From positions 1 to 64,000 of the forward strand of contig NC_052479.1 in NCBI RefSeq assembly GCF_009730915.1: a stretch of DNA of 64,000 nucleotides, given 5' to 3'. The stretch is from Dioscorea cayenensis subsp. rotundata. Lineage: Eukaryota; Streptophyta; Magnoliopsida; Dioscoreales; Dioscoreaceae. Below, piece after piece: positions 21,903 through 34,924 of this stretch. Position 1 is the first letter of the stretch. Each line of letters starts with the position of its first letter. Under the pieces are notes generated by a model, which had not been told where the DNA came from, made no database searches, and saw nothing but the letters and a program-made list of their open reading frames with translations. Both the position numbers and the translations under genes were made by a program.

Positions 21903-24900
21903 AAAAGTTAGAGATTTTCCTTTACTATAGCCTTTAAAAATTTGCCCAAATTTCAATGACAAAATTGAAGTTGATGTTTATACAAATTTAAAGTTTTGTT
22001 ATATACTTTTTAAGAATCAGTGATTTTTGAAATACATAATTTTTGTAGGTTAAATTCTAATGATAAATTTTCAATCACAAAATTTAGAGATTTCCCATTA
22101 CTATAGCCTGTAAAAATTTCCCCATATTTTGATCACGAAAAATAAGTTGACGGGTATAAAAATGTAAAGTTTTTATGCGATCAAAACTATTTGCAATTTC
22201 TAATTTTTTATGCGATCAAAACTTTTTATTTTCATTTTAAAAACTATTTTTTTGTTATAAATTTTTCTCGACTGTGAGATATTTGAAATATATAATTTTT
22301 GTAGGTTAATTTTAATTGATAAATTTTCAATCACGAAAGTTAGAGTTTTTCCCTTATAGCCTATGAAAATTTTCCCAAATTTTGATTACAAAATAGAATT
22401 CAACACGTATAAAAATTTAAAGTTTTGTTTCTCATGAATATAAAGTATTTGCGATTTCTATTTTTTTTACAAGATAAAAAATCTAATACTAACATTTAAA
22501 AATCTATTTTTTTCAATATATATTTTTTGTGAATGTGAGATTTTTGTAGCTTAATTCTTAACGCTTAATTTTCAATCATAAAAGTTAGGGATTTTTCCTT
22601 GCTATAGCCCATGAAAATTTTCCCAAATTTCAATGACAAAATTGAAGTTGATGTTTATACAAATTTAAGTTTTGTTATATATTTTCCAAGAATGTGATAA
22701 TTTTGTAATATATAATTTTTGTAGGTTAATTTAATGATAAATTTTCAATCTTAAAAGTTAGAGATTTCCCCTTAATATAGGCTATGAAAATTTATAAAAA
22801 ATTTCGAAGACAAAATTTAAGTTGACAGGTATAAAAATTTAAAGTTTTGTTTTTTTAAAAGATAAACTATTTGCAATTTCTAATTTTTTACGTGATCAAA
22901 AATTTTTATTTTTATTTAAAAATCTTTTTTTTTTGTTATAAGTTTTTTTCGGATGTGAGATTTTTGTAATGTATAAATTTTTTCGGTTAATTTTTATTGA
23001 TAAATTTTCATGCGCAGAATGAGAGGTTTTCCATTATTATAGCCCATAAATATTTTTCCGTAAATTCGATGACAAAATTGAAGGTTGCATTTATATAAAT
23101 TTAAAGTTTTGTTATATATTTATTCAGAATGAGAGATTTTTTTAATATATAATTTGTGTAGGTTAAATTTTAACAATAAATTTTCAATCACCAGAGTTAG
23201 ATATCTTCCTTTACTATAACTTATGAAAATTTTCACAAATTTCGAACACTAAATTGAAGTTGAGATGTTTAAAAATTTAAAGTTCTGTTTTCTCATTAAT
23301 ATAAACTATTTGCAATTTCTATTTTTTTTACACGGCAAAAAAGTTAATATTTCCTTTTAAAATTCTATTTTTTTAATATATATTTTTTGAGAATTTGAGA
23401 TTTTTGTAATATATAATTTTTGCAGAGTGACGATAAATTTTCAAACACAAAAGTTAGAGATTTTCATTTGCTACAGGCTTTGAAAATTTGTCCAAATTTC
23501 AATGACAAAATTGAAGTTGATGTTTATACAAATTTAAAGTTTTGTTATATACTTTTTAAGAATCAGTGATTTTTGTAATATATAATTTTTGTAGGTTAAT
23601 TTCTAATGATAAATTTTCAATAACAAAAGTTAGAGATTTCCCCTTACTATAGCCTATAAAAATTTCCCCATATTTTGATCACGAGATTTAAGTTGACAGG
23701 TATAAAAATTTAAAGTTTTTTCTCTTGAAAGATAAACTATGTGCAATTTCTAATTTTTTACATGATCAAAAATTTTTATTTTCATTTAAAAAACTATTTT
23801 TGTTATATATTTTTCTCGACTGTGAGATTTTTGAAATATATAATTTTTGTAGGTTAATTTTTATTGATAAATTTTCAATCACGAAAGTCAGACTTTTTCC
23901 CTTACTATAGCCTATGAAAATTTTCCCAAATTTTTGATTAAAAATTAAATTTCACACGTATAAGAATTTAAAAGTTTTTGTTATTTTTTCTTACAAGATA
24001 AAAATTTAATATTAAGATTTAAAAATCTATTTTTATAATATATTTTTGAGAATGTGAGATTTTTGTAATATATAATTTTTTTGTAGTTTAATTCTTAATG
24101 TTTAATTTTTCAATCGTAAAAAGGTAGGGATTTTTCCCTTGCTATTGCCCATGAAAATTTTCCCAAATTTCAATGACAAAATTGAAGTTGATATTTATAC
24201 AAATTTAAAGTTTTGTTATATATTTTTCAAGAATGTGATAATTTTGTAATATATAATTTTTGTAGGTTAATTTTAATGATAAATTTTCAATCTCAAAAGT
24301 TAGAGATTTCCCCTTACTATAGCCTATGAAAATTTCTCCAAATTTCGACGACAAAATTTAAGTTGACAGGTATAAAAATTTAAAGTTTTGTTTTTTTTAA
24401 AGATAAATTATTTGCAATTTCTAATTTTTTACGGGATAAAAAAATTTTATTTTATTTAAGAATATTTTTTTTGTTATAAGTTTTTTTCGGATGTGAGATT
24501 TTTGCAACGTATAATTTTTTAGGTTAATTTTTATTGATAAATTTTCATTTGCAGAAGTTAGAGATTTTCCATTATTATAGCACATAAATATTTTTCCAAA
24601 ACTTCGATGACAAAATTGAAGGTTACATTTATACAAATTTAAAGTTTTGTTATATATTTATTCAGAATGAGAGATTTTCTCAATATATAATTTGTGTAGG
24701 TTAAATTTTAACGATAAATTTTCAATCACAAGAGTTAGAGATCGTCCCTTTCTATAGCTTATTAAAATTTTCCCAAATTTCAATCGCAAAATTGAAGTTG
24801 AGATGTATAAAAATTTAAAGTTATGTTTTCCCATTAATATATGTTAGTGCAACCGCACTATTATTGGCATGATTTAACACATAGTCAAGATGACGTGGCA

Positions 24901-27717
24901 ATCTATGTGACATGGCAAAATTGATGACATGGAGAGTATGGTGACATGGGAAGAAGACTTGGAGTGCAAGGCAAACATCTTGAAGATCTTGGTGGAGCTA
25001 TTTTTAGTAAGTCTCTAACATGGAGCCAAATATCTTGAAGATCATGGTGAAGCTATCTTAAAGATCTTGGTGGAGTTATTTTTGGAAATGCATTACATTT
25101 TGAAGACAAGATCATATCAAGACCATACTTAGAGAGATATGATATGGTGGAGCTTAATTAAAGAAAGATCTATTCATGGTGTGAATGAAGACCAATTGAA
25201 GATATGATTTGAAGAATCCTTGATGAAGATTGATTGAAGTCTATTGAAGGCAAGATTTGAGGACCAAACTTGGGTGAATTGAAGATCAAGTTTGGAGAAT
25301 CTTTGAAGACTAAACTTGGAAGATTGAAAACTAAGTTTGACAAGTTTCTTGAAGACGCACAAGGACGTGCGCCCTTTGTGAGGGGACTGCGTGATGAGGA
25401 ACTGAGGAGGTAGGCTAGTTGCCGGCAGTCGGGATCGGGAGATTTGGTCGCATCGACTCGGACTAAAGCATGACCGGAGGTTGATGGGTCTTGAGGTCAT
25501 CCGCATAGCGTAACCGAGAACTCGGTCAAGTCGGTGGTCAGTGGTCGTGTGAAATTCATGTTACAACAGGGGTTGCTGTGATCTAATTTTAGCCGAGCTT
25601 TTAAATTAGTAGCCGCGGAGATTCTAAAAGAGATATGCGCTATGTTTGGGACGTTGAGGCGTCTATATAAGCTACCTTGCTCGTAGATTGTAGGTGTGAC
25701 TCTTGAGTGTCTCTTGGAGGAGAGGTGGAGAGCACTAGACAATCTAGAGAGGGTAGTGATCTTCATTGAGAGTGTGGTGACAAGTATTTGTACTCATGTA
25801 TTTTTTACCTCTTTTAGTGGATTGTTTATCTCCGGGCTTTGGCCCCAGACGTAGGGCGAGTGGGCAGTTTGACCGGGTTACCAATTTTGTGTGTCTCCTT
25901 CTTGTTTTGTTTGTGTGAACTTTCTTTGATGGTTTGTGTGAGATCTATGAGTGCTTGAGTGTTCACTAAAACTCACAAAACCACACCAGCGTGAACTAAC
26001 AATATAAATTATTTGCAATTTCTATACATGATAAAAAGTTAATATTTCCATTTAAAAATCTATTTCTTTTGGTATATATTTATTGAGAATTTGAGATTTT
26101 TGTAATATATAATTTTTATAGATTGATTTTTAATAATAAATTTTCAATCACAAAAGTAGAGATTTTCATTTACTATAGCCTTTGAAAAATTTCCCAAATT
26201 TCAATGACAAAATAGAAGTTGATGTATATGCAAATTTAAAGTTTTATTATATTCTTTTTAAGAATCAGAGATTTTTGTTATATATAATTTTTGTATATTA
26301 ATTTCTTAAAATAAATTTTCAATCACAAAAGTTAGAGATTTCCCCTTACTATAGCCAATGGAAATTTGCCCATATTTTGATCACGAGATTTAAGTTGACG
26401 GGTATAAAAATTGAACGTTTTTCTTTCTTAAAATATAAACTATTTGCAATTTCTAATTTTTTACGCGATCAAAAATTTTTATTTTCATTTAAAAAACTAT
26501 TTTTTTGTTATATATTTTTCTCGACTGTTAGATTTTTGAAATATTTAATTTTGGTAGGTTAATTTATATTGATAAATTTTCAATGATGAAAGTCAGAGTT
26601 TTTCCCTTTATATAGCCTATGAAATTTTTTCCAAATTTTGATTACAAAACTGAATTTCACACGTATAAAAATTTAAAGTTTTATTTCTCATGAATATAAA
26701 CTATTTGCAATTTCTATTTTTTTATATGATAAAAAGTTAATATTAACATTTAAAAATCTATTTTTTAGTATATATTTTTTGAGAATGTGAGATTTTTGTG
26801 AAATATAATTTTTGTAGCTTAATTCTTAACGTTTAATTTTCAATCATAAAAGTTAGGGATTTTCCTTTGCTATAGCCCATGAAAATTTTCCCAAATTTCA
26901 TTGACAAAATTGAAGTTGATGTTTATACAAATTTAAAGTTTTGTTATATATTTTTCAAGAATGTGATAATTTTGTAATATATAATTTTTGTAGGTTAATT
27001 TTAATGATAAATTTTCAATAACAAAAGTTTGAGATTTCCCCTTACTATAGCCTATGAAAATTTAGCAAAATTTCGATGACAAAATTTAAGTTGACAGATA
27101 TAAAATTTTAAAGTTTTGCTTTCTTAAAAGATAAACTATTTGCAAATTCTAATTTTTATGCGATCAAAAATTTTTATTTTCATTTAAAAATCTATTTTTT
27201 GTTATATTTCTTTTCGAATGTGAGATTTTTGTAATATATAATTTTTGTAGGTTAATTTTTAATGATAAATTTTCAATCGTAGAAGTTAGAGATTTTTCTT
27301 TATTATAGCCTATGAAAATTTACCCAAATTTCGATGACAAAATTGAAGTTGACATTTATCCATATTTAAAGTTTTGTTATATATTTTTTCAAAATATGAG
27401 ATTTTGTGCAATATATAATTTTTGTAGGTTAATTTCTTTTAATAAATTTTCAATCACAAAAGTTAGAGATTTTGCCTTACTATATAGCCTATGAAAATTT
27501 GCCCAAAATTTGATCACAAAATTGAAGTTGACACGTATAAAATTTAAAGTTTTGTTTTCTCAAAAGGAAAAAGTGTTTGCAATTTCTATTTTTTACATCA
27601 TCAAAAATTAATATTTTCATTTAAAAATCTATTTTTTTTATATATTTTTTTAGAATGTAAGATTTTTGTAATATATAATTTTTGTAGATTTTTAAGCATA
27701 AATTTTTCAATCACAAA
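21903..27717. repeat. Seven-monomer higher-order repeat inside the satellite, three copies
   Basis: Landmark positions at about 21903, 22078, 22336, 22577, 22753, 23013, 23191 / 23449, 23625, 23882, 24117, 24295, 24553, 24730 / 26151, 26327, 26588, 26848, 27026, 27284, 27463 give the same order of short (S) and long (L) spacings three times: S L L S L S L. The unit totals about 1546, 1536 (after removing the 1165 bp insertion) and 1567 bp. Monomers one unit apart share private variants: the copies at 22336, 23882 and 26588 all carry GTTTTTCC/CTTTTTCC-type landmarks followed by a TTTTGATTA-type block and CACACGTATAA. Those at 23013 and 24553 share a GCAGAA start and CATAAATATTTTTCC. Confidence 0.82.
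24842..26001. mobile_element. Solo LTR inserted in the satellite array
   Basis: The 1,160 bp sequence begins TGTTAGTGC and ends GAACTAACA (perfect TGTTAGT/ACTAACA terminal inverted repeat). It is flanked by a perfect 5 bp duplication ATATA (24837-24841 and 26002-26006). Joining the flanks recreates an ordinary monomer reading CATTAATATAAATTATTTGC. A TATA box TCTATATAAG lies near 25659-25668. There is no primer binding site, internal domain or second LTR, so the element was reduced to one LTR by recombination. Internal short direct repeats of GATCTTGGTGGAG occur at about 24977 and 25056. The transcription direction suggested by the TATA box is +. Family not identified. Confidence 0.92.
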
Positions 27718-29510
27718 AGTTAGAGATTTTCCCTTACTATAGCCAACGAAAATTTGCTCAAATTTCAATCACAAAATTAAAGTTGACAGCTATAAAAAAT
27801 TAAAGTTTTGTTTTCTCAAAAAGATAAAGTATTTGCAATTTCTATTTTTTTACAGGATCAAAAATTAATAGTTTCATTTAAAAATCTATTTTTTGTTATA
27901 TATTTTTTAAGTGGGATTTTTGTAATATATAGTTTTTGTAGGTTTTTAATGATACGTTTTCAATCACAAAAGTTAGAGATTTTCTCTTACTATAGCATAT
28001 GAAAATTTGCTCAAATTTAGATCATAAAATTGAAATTGAGACTTTTAAAATTTTAAAGATATATTTTTTTTATTGTGAGATTTTTGTAATATATAATTTC
28101 TGTAGAATTTGAATGATAAATTTTTAATCACAAAAATTAGAGATTTTCCTTTATTATAGCCTGTAAAACTTGCCCAAATCTCTATCACAAATTTGAAATC
28201 TACACGTATTTTCGCAAAAATGATAAAGTACATGCAATTTTTCAATTTTATTACGCAATCAAAAATGTAAACTTTTTATACTAGAATTTGAGATTTTGTA
28301 ATATATAATTTTTGAAGGTTAATTATTAATGATAAATTTTCGATCACAAAAGTTAGAGATTTTCCTTTCTATAGACTATGAAAAAATTTACTCCAAATTT
28401 CAATCAAAAATTGAACTTGACACGTAAAAACCCGAAAGTTAAAAAGACAAGTATTTTCAATTTATATTTTTATGGATCAAAATTTAATATTTTCATTTAA
28501 AATTATTATTATATATATATATATATATATTAGAATGTCATATTTTTGTAATATATAATTTTTGTAGATTAATTTTTAATGATAAATTTTCAATCACAAA
28601 AGTTATATATTTTCCTTTAATATAGCCCATGAAAATTTGCCCAAATTTCGATCACAAAATTGAAGTTGACATACATAAAAATTTTAAGTTTTGTTTTCTC
28701 AAAAAGATTAACTATTTGCAATTTGTATTTTTGTACCGAGCAAAATTTAATATTTTCACCTTTATAAATCTATTATTTTGTTTTATATATTTTTAGAACG
28801 TGAGATTTTTGTAATATATAGATTATGTCGGTTAATTTTTAATGGTAAATTGACAACCATAAAAAGTTAGAGATTTTCTCCTCACTATGAAAAATTTGCC
28901 CAAATTTCAATCACAAAATTAAAGTTGACATGTGTAAAAATTGAAAGTTTTGTTTTCTCAAGAAGATTAAATACTTGCAATTTCTATTTTTGTATGTGAT
29001 CAAAAATTACTATTTTCATCTAAAAAAATTTTTTTTTGTTATATATATTTTTAGAATGTGAGAGTTTTGTAATACATGTTTTTTTGTTGGTGAATTATTA
29101 ATGAGAAATTTTCAGTTACAAAAGTTAGAGATTTTCTCTAACTATAGCCAATGAAAATTTGCCCAAATTTTGATCACAAAATTGAACTTGACACCTATAA
29201 AAATTTATAATTTTGTTTTCTCAAAAAGATAAACAATTTGTAATTTTTATTTTTTTACCTGATCAAAAATTAATATTTTCCTTTAAAAATATATTTTTTT
29301 GTATATATTTTTTTAGAATATGAGATTTTTGTAATACATATTTTTAGAAGGTTAATAATTAATGAGAAATTTTTAATTACAAAAGTTAAAGATTTTCCCT
29401 TTCTATAGCCAATGAAAATTTGACCAAATTTAGGTAAAAAAAATTAAACTTGACACATATAAAAATTTAAAATTTTGTTTTCTCAAAAAGATAAATTATT
29501 TACAATTTCA

Positions 29511-30345
29511 ACTTTTTGAAGATTGAGATCAAGCTATTATCTCGGTTGTCTTTTGAAGAGCAAGAGCTGCTGCCATTTATTTATACAAGCTTTTCAACGA
29601 TGGAGCCGGGAAATGGGGCCCATGGTTAGCTGGCTTGGCCCTACAAATGGGACGTCGGCCCATTGGGAATTTGTTGGTAATTTTTTCTTTATATGAAACT
29701 TTGGATACATGCACCAAAGAAAATAGATAATTAGCACTGGCCCATCATCACAGACATTTATTATAAGCATGGGTGCCTACACTGACGGAACTTGAATGTG
29801 TAAAGTGAGGATGCGTGGAATACTTATAAAAAAATCTTATACGCATTTTTTTAATAAATTATCTAAATTTATAACAAAAATGAGTCCAAAGAAGATACAA
29901 AAAAGATTAAAATAAGAAGCAAATTAATCACAAATAAAGATTACTACAAAGTACATGCATAGAGATTAATATAGGAAGCAAATTAAGCACAAATACTAAT
30001 TGAGCAACACTGTATTAATTGAGATAATTATTAATACCCATCAGTGAATAAAATGTGTGAAACACAAGTTAATTTTGATGGTTTCATTTTATTAATCTTC
30101 ATCTACTCATATAATCAAAATTTTAGAAATAATGTTGTGTTAAAAACTAAGAATTCATCAACAAAACTTCCCTGAAAAAAATATAAAAATCCAAGTTAGT
30201 TCAAGAATGCTAAAGAATAATGGAATAAAACCAGATATGTCTCTACCTGGCTTTAAAGCAACCATTGGCTGGTTTGCATGTGATGAGCCTTGAGAAATGT
30301 TATTTGTTCTCTGTATTGATGATTTTAGAAATATTTATAAAAAAA
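29511..30345. other. Right flank of the satellite, no gene seen
   Basis: The sequence leaves the satellite at about 29510 and becomes less AT-rich for about 180 bp (29520-29700, including a GGGCCCATGG block), which looks like a fragment of some other dispersed repeat. AT-rich DNA follows. No coding family recognised. Confidence 0.4.
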
Positions 30346-30665
30346 TAAATCGTATAATACCCTAAATTTGTCCTCTACTTTTTATTTTCCTCTTTTTTAA
30401 ATCCCCTCTACTCAGAAATGCGTCCCACTAATCCCTCTACTCTTAAAAATGACTCAATTTAGTCTATTTACCTTTAATATCTTCTCATCTAGCCACTCTA
30501 TTTTTTTAAAAATACGACCCAATAATCTACCTAAACTATTTTTGTAGTAGAGCTGACTCAAGAAACCATTTTTTAAAATTGAGAGACTATTCTGGGAGCA
30601 TTTTTCGAAAGTAGAGACCAAAAAGAAGAGAGATATAGTAGTAGACTCAATTCGTAAGATTATAC
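30346..30665. mobile_element. Possible palindromic MITE-like element
   Basis: The left side (CGTATAATACCCTAAATTTGTCCTCTAC) and the reverse complement of the right side (TATAATCTTACGAATTGAGTCTACTAC) resemble each other over about 27 bases. The interior repeats phrases such as CCCTCTAC, CCACTC and CTACTC on one strand and their complements further right. No clear target duplication was found. Confidence 0.35.
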
Positions 30666-30891
30666 CAAAAATAAATAAAGTGAACTTAATTGTTACACAT
30701 TTCTTAATAAATAAAAATAATAAATTTGAAGAAATATTACTTGCATGATAACATATTTACACAAAACTTTGTTATTGGTGATTGGATGGCGGAGTTGCAT
30801 GGAAAGGATTGATAGAAGTCAGTTGTTTAATGTTTTACTCTATTATCTACTCTTGGTTTTTACTTTTGTTTTGTTTTTTGTTTTTTATTTA

Positions 30892-31038
30892 GATGCAACT
30901 TGCGGGCCACTGTTGAAGATATACAGCCAGATCTTTCATCTCCAATTGTCTTTGATGCATCCATTCGCAGCATCAAGTTCAGCCTAGCTAGCTACTGCAG
31001 GAGAAATTGTAATCTTCATCCTTTCACCGTTAATTGAT
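30892..31038 (+). pseudogene. Orphan exon-like reading frame
   Basis: After a long pyrimidine tract ending TTTATTTAG, an open frame reads NLRATVEDIQPDLSSPIVF, DASIRSIKFSLASYCRRN and then stops at the TGA near 31036. The acceptor-like context and protein-like composition suggest a terminal exon, but I recognise no family and find no other exon nearby. It may be a captured or relict exon, or chance. Confidence 0.25.
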
Positions 31039-31429
31039 AGTAACCTAATTTTGGTGTAACTGCTTTTATTTCATTTGCTAGGTTACTACAATCTAATGGG
31101 TTGCTTGTTCGTTAAAATATCATTTGGTGTTTTTGTTACATAATGATTCTCCTATGTGACTACGAAAGTTTTTGCTTGCTTAATTGGATGCGTCATGTGT
31201 GAATGGGATTTCATCTTGAATGAAATTGATTTATTAACTCAAGATAAACTTGGAGTTGAAGGCATTTCATGAGATAGATACTAATGTAAATTATCTAATT
31301 ACTGCTGCCCTTTTGGTTATGTTTGGGTTGTTAAATTGAATCATCTTTCCTTATTAATATGTTGGTCTAAACGGAGTGTATGTTTTACTAAAGCTTATGT
31401 TTGCAAGCATATAGGAAACACACACTTTT

Positions 31430-34400
31430 TGAGGGAAAGAGCTCCAGGAGCTAATTTATTAATAAAAAGAAACAAAATACAAATAAGGTCAAGTTACAAG
31501 CCAGGCCCAAAAGCCACAACAAAACAAAACACAGCATAAATAAAAAGAAAAACACAGAAACAAAGACAGAGAAAAGAAAGGATTACAAGCTAACACCAAG
31601 GCGACGAAAAAGCTTCATCAACCAATATGGAAGGTCCCTGCCTTGATGAAAAAGGGTGAGAATATGAGAATTAATACCAAGGAGGGCCAAACTGGATGCA
31701 GCAGATAACCAATCAGAAGGCGTGGTGAAGATAGCTGGTCGACCAAAACAAATCAGGTAATCAGTGATATTGGTTATAAGAGGATTGATTCTCCAATCAT
31801 GATGAGAGTAACCGGCAGTGATTGTAGAGTGAAGATCATGGTTGGCCGTAAAGATAGTTTTGATTTGATGATCCGACGCCTGAAGACTTCCAAGTGCCGC
31901 AATAAGAGCCAAAGCCCTCGACTCAATTGAGATTCGAAGAATGATGTTGCAAAACGAACCTCGCACAAAAGGAGTCGGGAATTAGCGGATATCAAATAGA
32001 ACCCAAAGCACCATAAGATCCGGGTTCCACGCCTCCCCTAGAGGAGATGAAGAGAAAAGGGTTGTCAATATAAGTAAAATTATTAAGGATCATCTATCTA
32101 CCAGATTGAGAAGGATAAGAGTGAGAGTACTCCCTAACGTGATTAATAGCCCGGATCGCGATGGAGTTAAAATCGGGGACTTCAAATTGGAAGATGAGAT
32201 TGCATCTAGCTTTCCACAGAAGCCAAGCAGTAGCAACAATAATCGATTGGTCAAAGATATTGAGATCAGGGTTGGAAGGGCAGAGCCAGTTTCCATTAGA
32301 GAAACCATCATGAAAATGAATTTGCTTGCCAATGAAGTTGCTAATCAAGAACCAGGTCGTTTGAGCTTTGGGGCAAGAGTCGAAGAGATGCTCAGCTAGC
32401 TCGAAATCAAGATCGCAAAAATCGCAAAGAGATTGAGGACCCGATTCAATCAGAAGGTAATCATATGTTTTGATCCCATTATGGAGGAGTAGCCAGAAGA
32501 AATGTTTGGGTCGAGAAGCAATTTTAAGACGCCATAAAAATCGCCAGCCAACCCAGGGATCTATATTATTAACCGCCCCATTGAAATGGGTATAGACCAT
32601 GAAGGTTAACCTGTGATTTTTGGATTTAGGATACCAAACCCACCAATTACCATCACAGTGGCTAGATTTGTCAGGAGTGAGATAATCAAAGTTAAGAAAA
32701 TCTCCAAACATATCATGTAACAAGTTCATATTCCAAGCATTATCAATGAGGAGATCAGAGATACTTAACAATTCCAGATTGGCATTCATATTAAGATAGG
32801 TGGGTTTGAAAGCCATTAGAATTTCAAAATACCAAGGGTGAAACATAATATCAGTAAGGTTGGGATTAATGTGATACTGACCCAGAGATGAGGCTTAATG
32901 AGATTAGCATTATAGCATAGGCATCGAAAAAGAACTAAGAGCAATTGGATGGAATGGAATCAGTCCAAAAAGTTGACAATACCATATTTGTTGATGAGAA
33001 TGTCCACCCAAATGGCATCATGATGGTTTAAATAACTAAGGACATTCTTGGCCATAAGAGAAATTTTCGAAGCGTGCAAATTACAGATCGAGAGACCCCC
33101 CTTAGAGTGACCAAGAGTAATATCTCGTCCAATTAACCCGAGTTCATGCCTTTTTCTATTGCCACTCTTAGACCGAAAAACGCCCTAGCAGACTTTTAGT
33201 AATGCCATCCAAAATCGAATCAGGAACAGGATAAACTGACAAGTAATACACCGGAATTGACATCAGAATTGAATTAATGAGAATAGTTTTACCAGCCATA
33301 GATATTTTAGAGTGGCTCCAGTTGGATAAAATTCTCTTAGTTTTGTCAAGCATCCTAGAAAAGTTGGACAAGGCTAATCTTTTAGGAGAGATAGAAATTC
33401 CAAGATAAGTAAAAGGGAATGAACCAAATGGTAAAACCCAAGATCCTACAAATGCTATGGCTAAGTCTCGTGGTTAAATCTAGAAAGGAAGTAAATATCA
33501 GACTTAGACTTATTAGCGCGTTGACCCAAAGTGAGTCGCTCAGTAAATGGAGAAACACAAGTTAATATTACGAAGCGGACTTTTCTAGTCGCATGAGTAA
33601 TAAGAATTAAATCATCCGCATACATAAGATGGTTGAAGTTTCTATTAAGAGCGTGGATTGAAGCCGGTATCATGTTCTCGTCTCAAAGCAAAAATTCAAC
33701 AAGGCTGTAAGATTTTGAGCAACTATGATGAAAAGATATGAAGATAAGGGATCTCCCTGACGAAGACCCCTAGAGGATTTAATCCAAGGAGAAGGTTGAC
33801 GGTTAATCAGAAAGGAGAAAGAAGCAGAAGAAATGCAGGCTTTGATCCAGGAGATCCATCTACTAGGGAAGTTCATCCGGTGAAGGGTGGCAAGAATTGT
33901 ATTCCAACTCAAGGTATCATAGGCTTTTTCAATATCTAGTTTCACTAGCATCCTAGGGGGGTTCTTAGTATCTCAATCCATAGAATGAACCACCTCTTGA
34001 AGAGCAATGATGTTATCAAAGGGGCTGCGATTGGAGACAAAACCACATTGCTCACGACCAATAATTTTGGGAAGCACATTCTTAATCCGGTTGGCAAGGA
34101 TTTTAGCAATAATTTTGTAGCAAACATTACATAGGGAGATAGGTCTAAAAATCGAAATGATGATTGAGGATTAGGTTTTTTGGGCACAAAAGTAATAAAG
34201 TCTGGCCCCAAGAATTCGGGATAACAGAGTTATTGAAAAATAAGAAATAGCCTCAAAAAAAGAGTCTCCCTAATTCATTCCGTAATAGCAATAAAAATTC
34301 GAATTTAACCCGTCTGCACTGTGGCTCTTACCAGAGGGGAGAGATTTGAGTGCATAGACAACTTCCTTTTTGGAAACCTCCGCAAGCAAAGACTCACCAT

Positions 34401-34924
34401 CATCATGGGAGATAGCTCGAAGGTCATCGGGGAGCTTTGAACTAATTCAAAGACAGAGTTAACTAAAGTTTCAGACTAAAGGTTAGTAAAAAAAATTACT
34501 GAAAATATTTTCAATATCCTTGTGCTCAGAGTAATAATTCTCGTCGATATCAGAGATAAAAGAGATGGTATTTTGGTGATTACGACTACGAATAGAATTA
34601 TGAAAAAAACTAGTGTTCAGATCACCGCATTGAACCCATTACGCGACGAGCTCAGCGAGCCCATTTAGAAGAGTTTTTGACGTCGAAGGGCAAGCAAGTT
34701 TATCAGTAAAGAGAAGAAAGGATGTTTACCAAGTCATGGCCATCATGAAAGACAGATGAATCCAAGGCTTCACCTCCTGACTTCCAACTCAACTCTGCTG
34801 ATACTAGTCTCGATAGAGTTAAGGCCCCTGTGCTTCCAAGAAATAACATTAGACCGAACACGAGAAAGTAAATGCGCAAAAGCATGCATGGGGTTAGAGT
34901 GAGGCAAAAAAAGAAGAGCCTCTC
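31430..34924 (-). pseudogene. LINE ORF2 C-terminal part: reverse transcriptase, zf-RVT, RNase H remnant
   Basis: Reverse-transcriptase blocks in order: FITFVPKKPNPQ (about 34200), LDIEKAYDTLSWNTI, SRGLRQGDPLSSYLFII (33951-33670), then MYADDLILI (about 33620). The thumb region follows with MAGKTILINSILMSIPVYYL (33371-33168). Then come a zf-RVT region WRLKIASRPKHFFWLLLHNG...CDFCDLDFELAEHLFDSCP (32846-32400) and RNase H-like pieces (about 31990-31620). The YADD active site is intact, but at least five frame changes occur. The 3' UTR is rich in T and ends in TTATTAATAAA before the tail. Confidence 0.88.

Larger units (their letters stand above)
20266..29510. repeat. AT-rich satellite array, about 37 monomers
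   Basis: Diverged tandem copies share the landmarks AAAAGTTAGAGATTTTCC, ACTATAGCCTATGAAAATTT, AATTGAAGTTGACA and TTTGCAATTTCTATTTTTT. Counting the first landmark, spacings fall into two classes: about 235-263 bp (long) and 175-180 bp (short). The short form lacks about 80 bp holding the TTTGCAATTTCT and ATTAATATTTTCATTTAAAA blocks. Copies differ by roughly 10-25% by eye. The array starts near a CTCAAAAAGATT block at about 20270 and ends near 29510, where sequence changes abruptly. Only short chance reading frames occur. A solo LTR interrupts it at 24842-26001. Confidence 0.93.

Noticed and set aside
23725-28245. Short reading frames rich in Phe, Lys, Ile and Asn
   Set aside because: They recur at the same phase of each satellite monomer and end at random stops; AT-rich chance frames.
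20266-29510. CRISPR-like array of regular repeats
   Set aside because: Units abut without unique spacers, are 177-257 bp long and diverge along their whole length; this is a satellite in a plant nucleus.
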